A stretch of 64,000 nucleotides of DNA from Arthrobacter pascens. GTDB lineage: Bacteria > Actinomycetota > Actinomycetes > Actinomycetales > Micrococcaceae. The translations under genes were made by a program, and so were the position numbers. How positions within the stretch are numbered: position 1 is the stretch's first letter; each line of letters opens with the position of its first letter. The notes below the pieces were generated by a model. It worked only from the letters and a program-made list of their open reading frames with translations. It had not been told where the DNA came from and did not search any database. Location of the stretch: NCBI RefSeq assembly GCF_030816475.1, contig NZ_JAUSXF010000001.1, forward strand, positions 186,001 through 250,000, written 5' to 3'. Below are positions 1 to 8,190 of the stretch, in pieces.

Positions 1-659
1 GGGTCAAACCTGAAAGCTGGTCCTGAGATGCTGACGGCTCCGACGACTGCTGCCATGTGGTTGTAGAGAGGCACTGCAATTGCGTTCAGTCCGATCTCGA
101 GCTCCTCCCGCGCCTCTGCATATCCATTGTGGGCCACTTCGATCAGTTGCCTCTCCAGGTCTTCCCGTTTGGTGATGGTCCGCGGCGTCCGGGCGAGGAG
201 TCCCGCCTCCCTGAAGATCCGGTCACGTTCATCGGCGGACAGGGCGGCCAGCAAAACCTTGCCGCTCGACGTCGCATGAAGGGGCGTCAGGCCGCCCACC
301 CAGTCGTGGGTGGCCAATGTGGATGGTCCCATGGCCTGGTCCACGTTGACGGCATAGTTCGAGCGAAGGACGGCAAGGTTGACGGTTTCCTTGCATTCTT
401 CCGCGAGGCTTTCCAGGAATGGCCGGGCCTCCCGGACGATGCTGAGGCGGGCGGGGATTGAGGTGGCGAGCCGAAGGATGCCAAAGCCGAGCTGGTACTT
501 TCCGCGGTCGTTGTTTTGGTGGACCATGTCCCGGCTGACGAGGGATCCGAGCAACCGGAAGACCGTGGACTTGTGGACGCCCATTTCCTCAGCGATGTCG
601 CTCACTCCGGCGTGTCCATCCCTGGCAAGGATCTCCAGGACCTGGAAGGCACGGTCCAC
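1..659 (-). CDS. IclR-family transcriptional regulator, partial at window edge
   Basis: The N-terminal winged helix (VDRAFQVLEILARDGH, then HKSTVFRLLGSL) is followed by the IclR effector domain (TPLHATSSGKVLLAAL, GAVSISGPAFRF). The last few codons lie beyond base 1. It is very similar to the second IclR gene at 27657-28463: by hand count about 173 of 216 aligned residues match. The start is uncertain. The only in-frame start codon ahead of the helix-turn-helix is GTG at 659, which removes most of the usual N-terminal tail. A good ATG pair near 730, behind AGGGAGC, is in another frame and stops after 11 codons, so a frameshift is possible. Its position at the edge of the one-carbon cluster suggests local control, which is inference. 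Confidence 0.85.
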   Translation of the reverse strand, partial: MDRAFQVLEILARDGHAGVSDIAEEMGVHKSTVFRLLGSLVSRDMVHQNNDRGKYQLGFGILRLATSIPARLSIVREARPFLESLAEECKETVNLAVLRSNYAVNVDQAMGPSTLATHDWVGGLTPLHATSSGKVLLAALSADERDRIFREAGLLARTPRTITKREDLERQLIEVAHNGYAEAREELEIGLNAIAVPLYNHMAAVVGAVSISGPAFRFD

Positions 660-773
660 AGACTGGACGCCTCCGCCTTGGCCGTCGGCGTCCTTTACGA
701 TGTCCGGGCTCCGTTAAATGCGGTCATCATGCTCCCTGAATTTTCATGTGTTCGGGTACCGGGTCTCAAGTTT

Positions 774-813
774 GATCCGACCTACCTCAGGTCTGATCCT
801 ACCGGAAGGTAGG
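774..813. promoter_or_regulatory. Two abutting palindromes upstream of the IclR gene
   Basis: GATCCGACCT and AGGTCTGATC form an imperfect inverted repeat with a 5-base gap (774-798). It is joined directly to CCTACC-GGAA-GGTAGG (798-813). They lie between the IclR gene and the fdhD terminator, where an autoregulatory operator would be expected. The role is inferred from position and symmetry. Confidence 0.35.
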
Positions 814-870
814 TTTTGCACTCATCCCGGGATCCTGAATCAAAAGGAGAGCTACCGGCCAAACAACAAA

Positions 871-899
871 CGCCCCGTCACGGAGACCGTGACGGGGCG
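871..899 (-). terminator. Rho-independent-type terminator of the fdhD operon
   Basis: A perfect 11-bp stem (CGCCCCGTCAC / GTGACGGGGCG) with a 7-base loop starts 22 bases after the fdhD stop. Read on the minus strand it is followed by TTTGTTGTTT. Confidence 0.85.
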
Positions 900-920
900 G
901 AAGGGGTTCAAGCCTAAATC

Positions 921-1802
921 TCAAAGCCGGGCATAGTCCTCCACACGGCTCACCTGGCGCGGGCGGGCTAATCTTTCCCGTCCGGCATAGACATTCAGGC
1001 TGTGCCCCCGGCTGAATCCAACCAACGTCACTCCTGTCTCGGCAGCGAGGTCGGCGGCGAGGCTTGAGGGCGCGCTCACGGCGGACAGGACGGGGATGCC
1101 GGCCAGGGCCGTCTTCTGGACAAGTTCGAAGGATGCCCGCCCCGAAACCTGGAGGACGGTTCCGCTCAACGGCAGCAGGCCCTCGCGAAGGGCCCAGCCC
1201 ACCACTTTGTCCACCGCATTATGCCGGCCTACGTCTTCCCGCAGGCACAGCAGCTCCGGACTATCGCCGTCGAACTTGAACAGGCCGGCCGCATGGACGC
1301 CGCCGGTCTTGTCGAACAGGCTCTGGGCCTCGCGAAGCCGCTCGGGCAGTTCGGCGAGGACATCCACAGGAATCCGCAGCGCGTCCCGGGACGGGTCGAA
1401 ATGGAGGGTCTTGCGGACGGCGTCGATCGAGTCGGTCCCGCAGATGCCGCAGGAGCTGGACATGTAGACATGCCGCATCGTGTCCGGCAGGGGTACGTCG
1501 GCCCTGAGCTGGGCCTCGATCACGTTGAACGTTTGCGTCCCTCCGGCGTCCCCGGCACAGAAGCGGAGTGAAACCAGCTCGGATTGGGAACGAATGATGC
1601 CTTCCGAGACCAGGAAGCCCGCCACCAGGTCAAAGTCGTCCCCGGGAGTCCTCATAGTGACTGCGAAGGAGCGGCCGCCGAGACGGATTTCCAGGGGCTC
1701 CTCGGCGGCCAGCACGTCTTCCTTGAAACGGACCGGGTATTCAGTGCCGGAACTGTCCAGATGGAAGCGGTGGATCTTTCGACGCTGTGTCATGCGTGCC
1801 AT
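921..1802 (-). CDS. fdhD: Formate dehydrogenase accessory sulfurtransferase FdhD
   Basis: A 293-residue FdhD protein. FdhD passes sulfur to the bis-MGD molybdenum cofactor of formate dehydrogenases and is needed for their activity. The conserved cysteine loop SSSCGICGTDSID is present, as are RTPGDDFDLVAGFLVSEGII and the C-terminal REDVGRHNAVDKVVGWAL and SGRASFELVQKTALAGIPVL blocks. It overlaps the end of moeA by 13 bases, so the two are probably co-translated. The likely client is the molybdopterin oxidoreductase at 5857-8178. The ATG at 1802 is used; a second ATG three codons on is also possible. A strong terminator follows. Confidence 0.95.
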   Translation of the reverse strand: MARMTQRRKIHRFHLDSSGTEYPVRFKEDVLAAEEPLEIRLGGRSFAVTMRTPGDDFDLVAGFLVSEGIIRSQSELVSLRFCAGDAGGTQTFNVIEAQLRADVPLPDTMRHVYMSSSCGICGTDSIDAVRKTLHFDPSRDALRIPVDVLAELPERLREAQSLFDKTGGVHAAGLFKFDGDSPELLCLREDVGRHNAVDKVVGWALREGLLPLSGTVLQVSGRASFELVQKTALAGIPVLSAVSAPSSLAADLAAETGVTLVGFSRGHSLNVYAGRERLARPRQVSRVEDYARL

Positions 1803-3106
1803 GCGGTGCTCCGTGCTCGGTAGGTTGAGGGGACGACGGCCGCGGCCGGCTGCGTCCAGGGGAGGGGGATCACCGGAACCGGCTCGCCGGACTGGACTCC
1901 GCCGGGCGGAACGGCCATGACGCCGTCGGCCCAGGCGAGGCCGCGCATCATGCCGGGTGCGGTATGCGCAGCGGGGAACGCAAGCCCTTCAATGAAGTTG
2001 CAGGGAATCAGGCGCGTACGCCCGAGGGATGGCTCAATATCGGCGGCGGAAGTCACCTGGCTAACTGGGGTGAGGGGCCTGCCTCCGAGCGCTGCCAGCA
2101 GCGGCGCACCGATAGTGATGAGCGCCATCATCGCCGCCAGGGGGTTTCCTGGCAGTCCGACGACGAAGCGGCCGTCCGGGAGCCCGGCAAGGACTGCCGG
2201 GTGACCGGGCCGCATCGCGATGCCATCCAGCAGCAGTTCTCCGCCGAGGGCAGCGACGGCGGCGCGAAAGTGGTCGGTCCCGGAACAGCCGGTTCCGCCG
2301 GTGGTGATGGTGACTTCCGGCATCCGGCCGGGGAGTGCTGCCGAACCGCCAAGTGCCGCCAGCCATTCGGCGTAGGAATCACCAATCCGCACGGAACCGG
2401 CAGGCGTGGCACCCAGCATGGCAACGACCGTGTCCAGCTGGGGACCAAATGTGTCCCTGACCTGGCCGGGAGCCGGAACGCCCGCAGTGACCACTTCAGA
2501 ACCGGTCAGTACGATTCCCACCATCGGCCTGGGCTGCACCTGAAGACTGTCGTGTCCAGCCACGGCGGCCAGGGCGATGTGGCCTGGATTCAGTGTTGTG
2601 CCGGCAGGGATCAGAACTTCACCGGGGACAGCTTCTTCGCCTGCAGGACGGATGTGCTGGCCCGGCCCCGGTTCGCCATCCTTTGCGTTGTCATTGAGCT
2701 CCAGGAAACGCCTGCCGTCAGCGTCTTGGCGGATCTCGCCGTTTTCCTTGCGGAGTATCGACTGGGCGCCGGCGGGTACCAGTCCGCCTGTGGCTATGAC
2801 GCGGGCATGCCCCGGGGACAAAGAGGGCCCAGGGTCGGTCATGGCCCACGGACCGCTGCCGTTGACGGCCCATCCGTCCATGGCCGAGGAGTTGTAATGC
2901 GGGAGTGCCTGGAGGGCGGTCACATCGCGGGTAAGGGTGTGGCCTATTGCCGATGAGAGCGGGACATCCACCGGTGGGAGCGGGACAGCGCAATCGAAAG
3001 CCAGCTGACGGGCTTCGTGCCAGGTCGGGGAAAGATGGCCGGAAGGGCGCCCGGCAGGGAGCAGCCCCGAAGTCCGGCCACTGGTGGTGATTTCTTGGGC
3101 GAGCAA
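1790..3106 (-). CDS. moeA: Molybdopterin molybdotransferase MoeA
   Basis: A 438-residue MoeA-type protein, which inserts molybdate into adenylylated molybdopterin in the cytoplasm. Recognisable parts are the N-terminal MoeA lid region (LPHYNSSAMDGWAV), the MPT-binding segment with TTGGTGCSGTDHF, and GLPGNPLAAMMALITIG. The usual GDEL-type segment reads GSEVVTAGVPAPGQVRDTFG, so the standard DSN is replaced by DTF. The best start is TTG at 3106, with AAAAGGGG five bases upstream. It sits between formaldehyde dehydrogenase and fdhD, consistent with a dedicated cofactor supply for the formate-oxidising molybdoenzyme of this cluster. Confidence 0.9.
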   Translation of the reverse strand: MLAQEITTSGRTSGLLPAGRPSGHLSPTWHEARQLAFDCAVPLPPVDVPLSSAIGHTLTRDVTALQALPHYNSSAMDGWAVNGSGPWAMTDPGPSLSPGHARVIATGGLVPAGAQSILRKENGEIRQDADGRRFLELNDNAKDGEPGPGQHIRPAGEEAVPGEVLIPAGTTLNPGHIALAAVAGHDSLQVQPRPMVGIVLTGSEVVTAGVPAPGQVRDTFGPQLDTVVAMLGATPAGSVRIGDSYAEWLAALGGSAALPGRMPEVTITTGGTGCSGTDHFRAAVAALGGELLLDGIAMRPGHPAVLAGLPDGRFVVGLPGNPLAAMMALITIGAPLLAALGGRPLTPVSQVTSAADIEPSLGRTRLIPCNFIEGLAFPAAHTAPGMMRGLAWADGVMAVPPGGVQSGEPVPVIPLPWTQPAAAVVPSTYRARSTAWHA

Positions 3107-3143
3107 GGGACCCCTTTTCTGCGGGTGATCCGCTGATGGCGCA

Positions 3144-3187
3144 GGCCGGGGACTGCAGCAAGCGCGAGCTTGCCTCAGTCCCCGGCC
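3144..3187 (-). terminator. Extended hairpin after formaldehyde dehydrogenase
   Basis: A perfect 12-bp inverted repeat (GGCCGGGGACTG / CAGTCCCCGGCC) encloses a second stem, GCAAGC-GCGA-GCTTGC. It lies 13 bases after the formaldehyde dehydrogenase stop and before moeA. It has no T tract, so it may be an intra-operon attenuator or RNA stabiliser rather than a full terminator. Confidence 0.6.
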
Positions 3188-3200
3188 CCTTCAGCTGGGA

Positions 3201-4418
3201 CTACGCCTTGACGTATCCGTTCGGGTTCAGCACGAACTTGGTTGCTGAGCCGGCATCGAATTCGGCGTAGCCGCGCGGCGCATCTTCAAGCGGGATTGCC
3301 TTGGCATTCACTGCCTTGGCGATCTGCACCTTGTCATGCAGGATGGCCATCATCAGTTGGCGGTTGTACTTCATCACGGGACACTGGCCGGTGGTGAAGG
3401 ACAGGGATTTTGCCCACCCGGTGCCCAGCGACAGCGAGAGGGACCCGTGCTGGGCTGCATCATCGATTCCCCCCGGGTCACCCGTGACGTACAGGCCCGG
3501 GATACCCAGCGCACCGCCTGCGGCGGTGATGTCCATGAGGGAGTTCAGCACGGTAGCAGGCGCTTCATGCGAGGCGTCCTTGCCATGTCCGCGGGCTTCG
3601 AACCCGACGGCGTCCACCCCGCAGTCCACTTCCGGAACGCCAAGGATCTGCTCAATCTGGTCCTTGGGGTCGCCCTTGGAGACATTCACCGTTTCGCAGC
3701 CGAACGACCGGGCCTGAACCAGCCGGTCCTCGTTGATGTCACCGACGATGACGACCGCCGCGCCCAGCAGCTGGGCACCGACTGCCGCGGCCAGGCCGAC
3801 GGGACCGGCGCCTGCGATATAGACGGTGGAGCCGACGCCGACTCCGGCCGTGACCGCCCCGTGGAACCCGGTGGGGAAGATGTCCGAGAGCATGGTCAGG
3901 TCCATGATTTTCTCCAGGGCCTGGTCCCGGTCCGGGAACTTCAGCAGGTTCCAGTCAGCGTAGGGTACCAGCACGTATTCTGCCTGGCCACCCACCCAGC
4001 CGCCCATGTCCACATAGCCGTAGGCGCTGCCGGGACGGTCCGGGTTGACGTTCAGGCAGATGCCGGTCTTGCGCTCCTTGCAGTTCCGGCAACGGCCACA
4101 GGAGATGTTGAAAGGTACGGAGACGATGTCTCCCACCTTGATGAACTCCACATCCGGACCGACCTCCACCACTTCGCCGGTGATTTCATGGCCGAGGACG
4201 AGGTCCTTCGGAGCGGTGGTGCGGCCGCGCACCATGTGCTGGTCCGAGCCGCAAATGTTGGTTGTCACCGTGCGCAGGATCGCACCGTGGGGTACCTTCC
4301 GGCCCACATTGGCCGGATTGACGCCAGGCCCGTCCTTGAGTTCGAACGTCGGGTAGTCGGTATTGATGATTTCGACGACACCGGGTTCCTTGTAGGCGAC
4401 GGCTCGGTTTCCTGACAT
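3201..4418 (-). CDS. fdhA: Glutathione-independent formaldehyde dehydrogenase, zinc-dependent
   Basis: A 405-residue medium-chain dehydrogenase close to the Pseudomonas putida glutathione-independent formaldehyde dehydrogenase. It oxidises formaldehyde with NAD to formate. Catalytic zinc elements are TNICGSDQHMVRGR and GHEITGEVVEVG; the structural zinc loop is CGRCRNCKERKTGIC; the nucleotide-binding turn is AGAGPVGLAAAVGAQLLGAA. The ATG at 4418 is chosen because AAGGAG lies five bases upstream; a GTG at 4424 would overlap that ribosome site. Its substrate would come from sarcosine and dimethylglycine oxidation when folate is limiting. A long structured stretch (4514-4657) separates it from the upstream glcG-like gene. 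Confidence 0.95.
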   Translation of the reverse strand: MSGNRAVAYKEPGVVEIINTDYPTFELKDGPGVNPANVGRKVPHGAILRTVTTNICGSDQHMVRGRTTAPKDLVLGHEITGEVVEVGPDVEFIKVGDIVSVPFNISCGRCRNCKERKTGICLNVNPDRPGSAYGYVDMGGWVGGQAEYVLVPYADWNLLKFPDRDQALEKIMDLTMLSDIFPTGFHGAVTAGVGVGSTVYIAGAGPVGLAAAVGAQLLGAAVVIVGDINEDRLVQARSFGCETVNVSKGDPKDQIEQILGVPEVDCGVDAVGFEARGHGKDASHEAPATVLNSLMDITAAGGALGIPGLYVTGDPGGIDDAAQHGSLSLSLGTGWAKSLSFTTGQCPVMKYNRQLMMAILHDKVQIAKAVNAKAIPLEDAPRGYAEFDAGSATKFVLNPNGYVKA

Positions 4419-4513
4419 GGACACTCCTTTTGGCTGCGGGGGGGTGGTGCTGGGATTGGTGCCAGGCTTTCCATATCGGGTTGCCTAGCACAGGTCCGGC
4501 AAGTTGCCGGCGT

Positions 4514-4598
4514 TGTCCCGTTGCCCGAAAGCGGTGCTTCGATGAGGATACCTCCCCAGGTTTCAGGCCACCGAAGCACCATTCACGGGAACGGGACA
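4514..4598 (-). promoter_or_regulatory. Long interrupted stem-loop in the leader of formaldehyde dehydrogenase
   Basis: Two nested perfect arms face each other. TGTCCCGTT plus CCCG (one-base bulge) pairs with CGGG plus AACGGGACA. Inside, after a symmetric 5x5 internal loop, GGTGCTTCG pairs with CGAAGCACC. The 30-base apical loop carries its own GAGG-ATA-CCTC hairpin. About 22 bp are paired in total. Such a structured element just ahead of a gene suggests an RNA regulator, an attenuator or a transcript-stability element. I do not recognise it as a known riboswitch. Confidence 0.45.
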
Positions 4599-4604
4599 GC
4601 TCAT

Positions 4605-4622
4605 CCTTCGCGAGGACGAAGG
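4605..4622 (-). other. Small hairpin between structured leader and glcG terminator
   Basis: CCTTCG-CGAGGA-CGAAGG, a 6-bp stem lying between the long stem-loop and the terminator-like hairpin, so three hairpins are stacked in about 145 bases. Confidence 0.4.
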
Positions 4623-4630
4623 CTGTCAGT

Positions 4631-4657
4631 GGGATGCCGCGCCGGGCACGGCATCCC
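4631..4657 (-). terminator. Hairpin after the GlcG/HbpS gene
   Basis: A perfect 9-bp stem (GGGATGCCG / CGGCATCCC) with a 9-base loop begins eight bases beyond the glcG-like stop codon. There is no T run, which is common in this group. Confidence 0.6.
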
Positions 4658-4665
4658 GGTCGTGC

Positions 4666-5070
4666 CTAATGCTGGATGGCCGCGCCTGCGGAAGCCACGG
4701 TGTGGTCGTTCTCGACGGTGCTGCCGCTGACGCCGATTGCACCAATGATGGATCCATCTTCACCGTGCAGCGGGAGTCCGCCCGGGAAAGTGATGAGTCC
4801 GCCGTTGGAGACCTCAATGTTGAACAGCGGGCCTCCGGGCTGGGACAGTTCGCCGATCGATCCCGTTGCCATGTCGAAGTAGCGGGCAGTGCGGGCCTTC
4901 TTGATGGAAATATCGATGCTGCCAAGCCAGGCACCATCCATGCGGGTGAAGGCCTTGAGGTTGCCTCCAGCGTCCACCACCGCGATGTTCATGGCCGTGC
5001 CGGTTTCGCGGGCCGAGTCGCGGGCAGCGCTGAGGACGGCGTCGGCCTGGGCTTGCGTGATATCAGACAT
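4666..5070 (-). CDS. GlcG/HbpS-family heme-binding protein (DUF336)
   Basis: A 134-residue single-domain protein of the GlcG/HbpS family. It shows the typical [20 protein letters not shown] strand and the glycine-rich [20 protein letters not shown] segment. Family members bind heme or small organic ligands; the reaction, if any, is unknown. It has no signal peptide, so it should be cytoplasmic. Start ATG 5070 follows GGGAGAAC. It is the first gene of the leftward unit that continues into formaldehyde dehydrogenase, moeA and fdhD, and a GATATATC operator lies 131 bases upstream. A role in formaldehyde or oxidant handling is only inferred from this position. Confidence 0.85.
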   Translation of the reverse strand: MSDITQAQADAVLSAARDSARETGTAMNIAVVDAGGNLKAFTRMDGAWLGSIDISIKKARTARYFDMATGSIGELSQPGGPLFNIEVSNGGLITFPGGLPLHGEDGSIIGAIGVSGSTVENDHTVASAGAAIQH

Positions 5071-5192
5071 TGTTCTCCCTTGATCGTGTCTGTTATGTGT
5101 GGCGAAGTGCTGTGGTGGCTAATGCCCTGAGGGCATTTCGCAGACTGCCCGGCGCTGAACTTGGCACGCACGAGCCTGATATTTTCGTTTGG

Positions 5193-5210
5193 CTGATAAA
5201 GATATATCAG
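5193..5210. promoter_or_regulatory. Candidate GntR operator, site 1
   Basis: CTGATA-AAGA-TATATCAG contains the 8-base palindrome GATATATC (5201-5208) found also at 9156, 14972 and, with one change each, at 14995 and 15882. It lies upstream of the leftward glcG-formaldehyde dehydrogenase-moeA-fdhD unit. Confidence 0.55.
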
Positions 5211-5251
5211 TTACATCGTAGGACAGTCACTGGAGCATGTCCAGAGATTTC

Positions 5252-5854
5252 TTAGCGGCCGTGGATCAGGCTCAGCGCTTCGGCGCGGGCGGCGGGCAGC
5301 CGCAGTTCACCGCGGACGGCAGACGTGATGGTCTTTGCCCCCGGTTTACGCACGCCCCGCATGGACATGCACAAATGCTCGCACTCGATCACCACAATTG
5401 CGCCCAAGGGCCGCAGCGCTGCCACCAGGGCGTCCACCACCTGGGTGGTCAGTCTCTCCTGGACCTGTGGCCTCCGCGCAAAGACATCTACTAGCCTGGC
5501 CAGCTTGCTGAGGCCGGTGACCAGTCCTTCAGCGGACGGGATGTAGCCCACGTGTGCCACGCCATGAAACGGCACCAGATGATGCTCGCAGGTGGAATAG
5601 AACGGGATGTCCTTCACGATGACCATTTCGCTGTGGCCAAGATCGAAGGTCTTGTCCAGGACGGCGAGGGGATCCTGATGGAGCCCGCCAAACATTTCGG
5701 CGGCGGCGCGGGCTACGCGGGCCGGGGTGTCCGCCAGCCCGGGTCTTTCCGGGTCCTCGCCGATGGCCAGGAGGTATTCGCGGACTGCACGTTCTACCCG
5801 TGGGCCGTCCACACCCTTCGCGACGGTTGCCTCGGTCATGAGGGCTGTGTCCAC
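5252..5854 (-). CDS. folE: GTP cyclohydrolase I
   Basis: A 200-residue FolE, which makes dihydroneopterin triphosphate from GTP, the first step of folate synthesis. Zinc and active-site segments are [20 protein letters not shown] and [13 protein letters not shown], followed by [13 protein letters not shown]. Length and motif order are those of a normal bacterial FolE. It starts two bases after the stop of the molybdopterin oxidoreductase and is probably co-transcribed with it and the metF-like gene. This placement suggests a copy that raises folate supply when methyl groups are being oxidised; a housekeeping copy elsewhere cannot be excluded from this window. Confidence 0.95.
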   Translation of the reverse strand: MDTALMTEATVAKGVDGPRVERAVREYLLAIGEDPERPGLADTPARVARAAAEMFGGLHQDPLAVLDKTFDLGHSEMVIVKDIPFYSTCEHHLVPFHGVAHVGYIPSAEGLVTGLSKLARLVDVFARRPQVQERLTTQVVDALVAALRPLGAIVVIECEHLCMSMRGVRKPGAKTITSAVRGELRLPAARAEALSLIHGR

Positions 5855-5856
5855 GG

Positions 5857-8178
5857 TCAGGCCAGCTCAAGGCGGACGATGACGGACTTGGACGTTGGCG
5901 TGCCGCTGGTGTCGGCCACTGAGTCGAGCGGCACGAGGACGTTGGTTTCCGGGTAGTAGGCTGCCGCGCAGCCCTTCGGAGTCGAGTACGACACTATGCG
6001 GAAGTTTTCGGCCCGGCGTTCGGTCCCCTGGAATTCGGAGATGAGATGGACCATGTCCCCGTCTGTGAAGCCGAGCTCAGTGATGTCGTCGGCGTTGATC
6101 ATGACTACGCGGCGCCCGCCGTGGATGCCGCGGTAGCGGTCGTCCTTGCCGTAGATCGTGGTGTTGTACTGGTCATGGGAGCGCAGGGTCTGGAGGACGA
6201 GCCGTCCCGCGGGGACCCTGATGAATTCCAGTTCGTTGCCTGTGAAGTGGGCCTTGCCTGAAGCGGTGTCGAACTTCCTGGCGTCCCGGGGCGGGTGGGG
6301 AAGGACGAACCCGCCGGGGTTCTGGATCCGTTCCTCGAAATTCTCGAAGCCGCTGAGAACCGCCTCGATGTGTTTCCTGATGATGGAGTAATCGTCCCGC
6401 ATGGCGAGCCAGTCGGCTTTGGGGGTGTTGGGCAGCCGGAGGTTGTCGCTGCCAGTGAAGATTCTGTGGGCCAGGTTGCACACGATGGCCACCTCTGACT
6501 GCAGGTGCTCACTGGCGGGCTTAAGGCGTCCGCGGGAGGCGTGCACGGCACTCATCGAGTCCTCCACGGTCACCCTCTGGTCACCGCTGAGCTGGGTATC
6601 CCTCTCAGTGCGTCCGAGCGTCGGAAGGATCAACGCGCGGCGGCCCGTCGAAACGTGGGAATGGTTCAGTTTCGTGGAGATCTGCACGGTGAGGCGGGTG
6701 TTGGCCAGTGCCTGCTCGGTGACCTCGGAATCCGGAGCCGCCCGCACGAAGTTGCCGCCCATCCCGATAAAGACCCGAACCTTGCCGTCCCGCATGGCGC
6801 GGATGGCGGCCACGGTGTCGAAGCCATGCGCCCGGGGAGAAAGGAACTGGAATTCGTGGTCGAGCCGGTCGTGGAAGTTCTCCGGCATCTTCTCAAAGAT
6901 GCCCATGGTCCGGTCACCCTGGACGTTGGAGTGGCCGCGCACGGGGCAGACGCCGGCTCCGGGCTTGCCGATGTTGCCCTGGAGAAGCAGGACGTTGACC
7001 ACGTCGCGGAGGGTGGGTACCGAGTGCTTGTGCTGCGTCAGGCCCATGGCCCAGCAGACGATGGTAGCGCTCGAAGCCAGCAGGCGTTCGCCGGTGGACC
7101 TGATCTGTTCCAGTGTCAGCCCGGTGGCCTCGACGATGTCGTCCCATTCCGCCTTTTCCAGGTACCGCAGGTATTCGTCGATGCCGACGGTGTGGTCCTT
7201 GATGAATGCATGGTCCAGCACCGTCGGGAGACCAGGCGTCCTGCGCCCCTGGGCTTCGGCTTCAAGAAGGTATTTGCCGAGGCCCTGAAAGAGGGCCTGG
7301 TCGCCGCCGGCGCGGATCTGCAGGAAGTCGTCAGTCAGTTCTGTGCCCACCACCATGCCGGACAGGTTCTGCGGATTCTCGAACCGAAGGAGCCCGGCCT
7401 CGGGAAGCGGATTCACCGAGACAATGACCGCGCCGTTCTTCTTCGCCTTCTCCAATGCGCTCAGCATGCGCGGGTGGTTGGTTCCGGGATTCTGCCCTGC
7501 CACGAAAATCAGCGACGCTGTCTCCAGGTCCGTGAGGCTGACGGAGCCCTTTCCGATGCCGATGGTTTCCACCAGGGCCGAGCCGGACGATTCATGACAC
7601 ATGTTGGAGCAGTCGGGCAAATTGTTCGTCCCGATGCCCCGAACAAGCAGCTGGTATGCGAAGGCTGCCTCGTTCGACGTCCGCCCCGAGGTGTAGAAGA
7701 CCGACTGGCCGGGATGGTCCATTTCCCTGATCTCCCGGGCAATCAGCTCATAGGCATCATCCCACTCGATCGGCTTGTAGTGGGTTGCGCCTTCGTCGAG
7801 GAGCATCGGATGGGTCAGCCGGCCCTGCTGGCCCAGCCAGTAGTCATCCCGCGTCTTCAGGTCCGCAATCGAGTGCTGTGCGAAGAATTCAGGCGTGACG
7901 CGGCGGCGGGTGGCTTCTTCGGCCACAGCCTTGGCGCCGTTCTCGCAGAATTCGGCAGCATTGCGCTTTTCGTGTTCGGGCCAGGCGCAGCCCATGCAGT
8001 CAAAGCCGTCAACCTGGTTGACTGCCAGGAGTGTCTGGATGCTGCGCAGCGGGCCCATCTGCTCAAGGGAAATTTTCAGTGCGTTCGCAACAGCCGGAAG
8101 GCCTACGGCGGTCGTTTTGGGCTTCGTCAGGCTCAGCTTTGACTCGTCGATATTCTGCTTGGGGGCTTTGGAAGCCAT
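5857..8178 (-). CDS. Molybdopterin oxidoreductase, FdhF/YdeP family (probable formate dehydrogenase)
   Basis: A 773-residue bis-MGD oxidoreductase of the YdeP-like branch. Near the N-terminus are C61-x2-C64 and C78 ([23 protein letters not shown]). The expected molybdenum ligand is C194 in [17 protein letters not shown], where FdhF of Escherichia coli has selenocysteine. Other family blocks are [32 protein letters not shown] and [19 protein letters not shown], and a C-terminal molydopterin-dinucleotide-binding region. Formate oxidation is inferred from nearby fdhD, moeA, purU and formaldehyde dehydrogenase. No diaphorase or iron-sulfur partner subunit is encoded beside it. Start ATG 8178 follows GGGAAGA. 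Confidence 0.85.
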   Translation of the reverse strand: MASKAPKQNIDESKLSLTKPKTTAVGLPAVANALKISLEQMGPLRSIQTLLAVNQVDGFDCMGCAWPEHEKRNAAEFCENGAKAVAEEATRRRVTPEFFAQHSIADLKTRDDYWLGQQGRLTHPMLLDEGATHYKPIEWDDAYELIAREIREMDHPGQSVFYTSGRTSNEAAFAYQLLVRGIGTNNLPDCSNMCHESSGSALVETIGIGKGSVSLTDLETASLIFVAGQNPGTNHPRMLSALEKAKKNGAVIVSVNPLPEAGLLRFENPQNLSGMVVGTELTDDFLQIRAGGDQALFQGLGKYLLEAEAQGRRTPGLPTVLDHAFIKDHTVGIDEYLRYLEKAEWDDIVEATGLTLEQIRSTGERLLASSATIVCWAMGLTQHKHSVPTLRDVVNVLLLQGNIGKPGAGVCPVRGHSNVQGDRTMGIFEKMPENFHDRLDHEFQFLSPRAHGFDTVAAIRAMRDGKVRVFIGMGGNFVRAAPDSEVTEQALANTRLTVQISTKLNHSHVSTGRRALILPTLGRTERDTQLSGDQRVTVEDSMSAVHASRGRLKPASEHLQSEVAIVCNLAHRIFTGSDNLRLPNTPKADWLAMRDDYSIIRKHIEAVLSGFENFEERIQNPGGFVLPHPPRDARKFDTASGKAHFTGNELEFIRVPAGRLVLQTLRSHDQYNTTIYGKDDRYRGIHGGRRVVMINADDITELGFTDGDMVHLISEFQGTERRAENFRIVSYSTPKGCAAAYYPETNVLVPLDSVADTSGTPTSKSVIVRLELA

Positions 8179-8190
8179 GTGATCTTCCCT

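Noticed and set aside
4514..4598. Simple rho-independent terminator for the glcG-like gene
   Set aside because: A shorter hairpin at 4631-4657 already lies right after that gene, and this element has a 5x5 internal loop, a 30-base head and no T tract.
5857..8178. Selenocysteine codon in the formate-dehydrogenase-like gene
   Set aside because: The aligned position is an ordinary cysteine (C194), and no in-frame TGA occurs before the stop.
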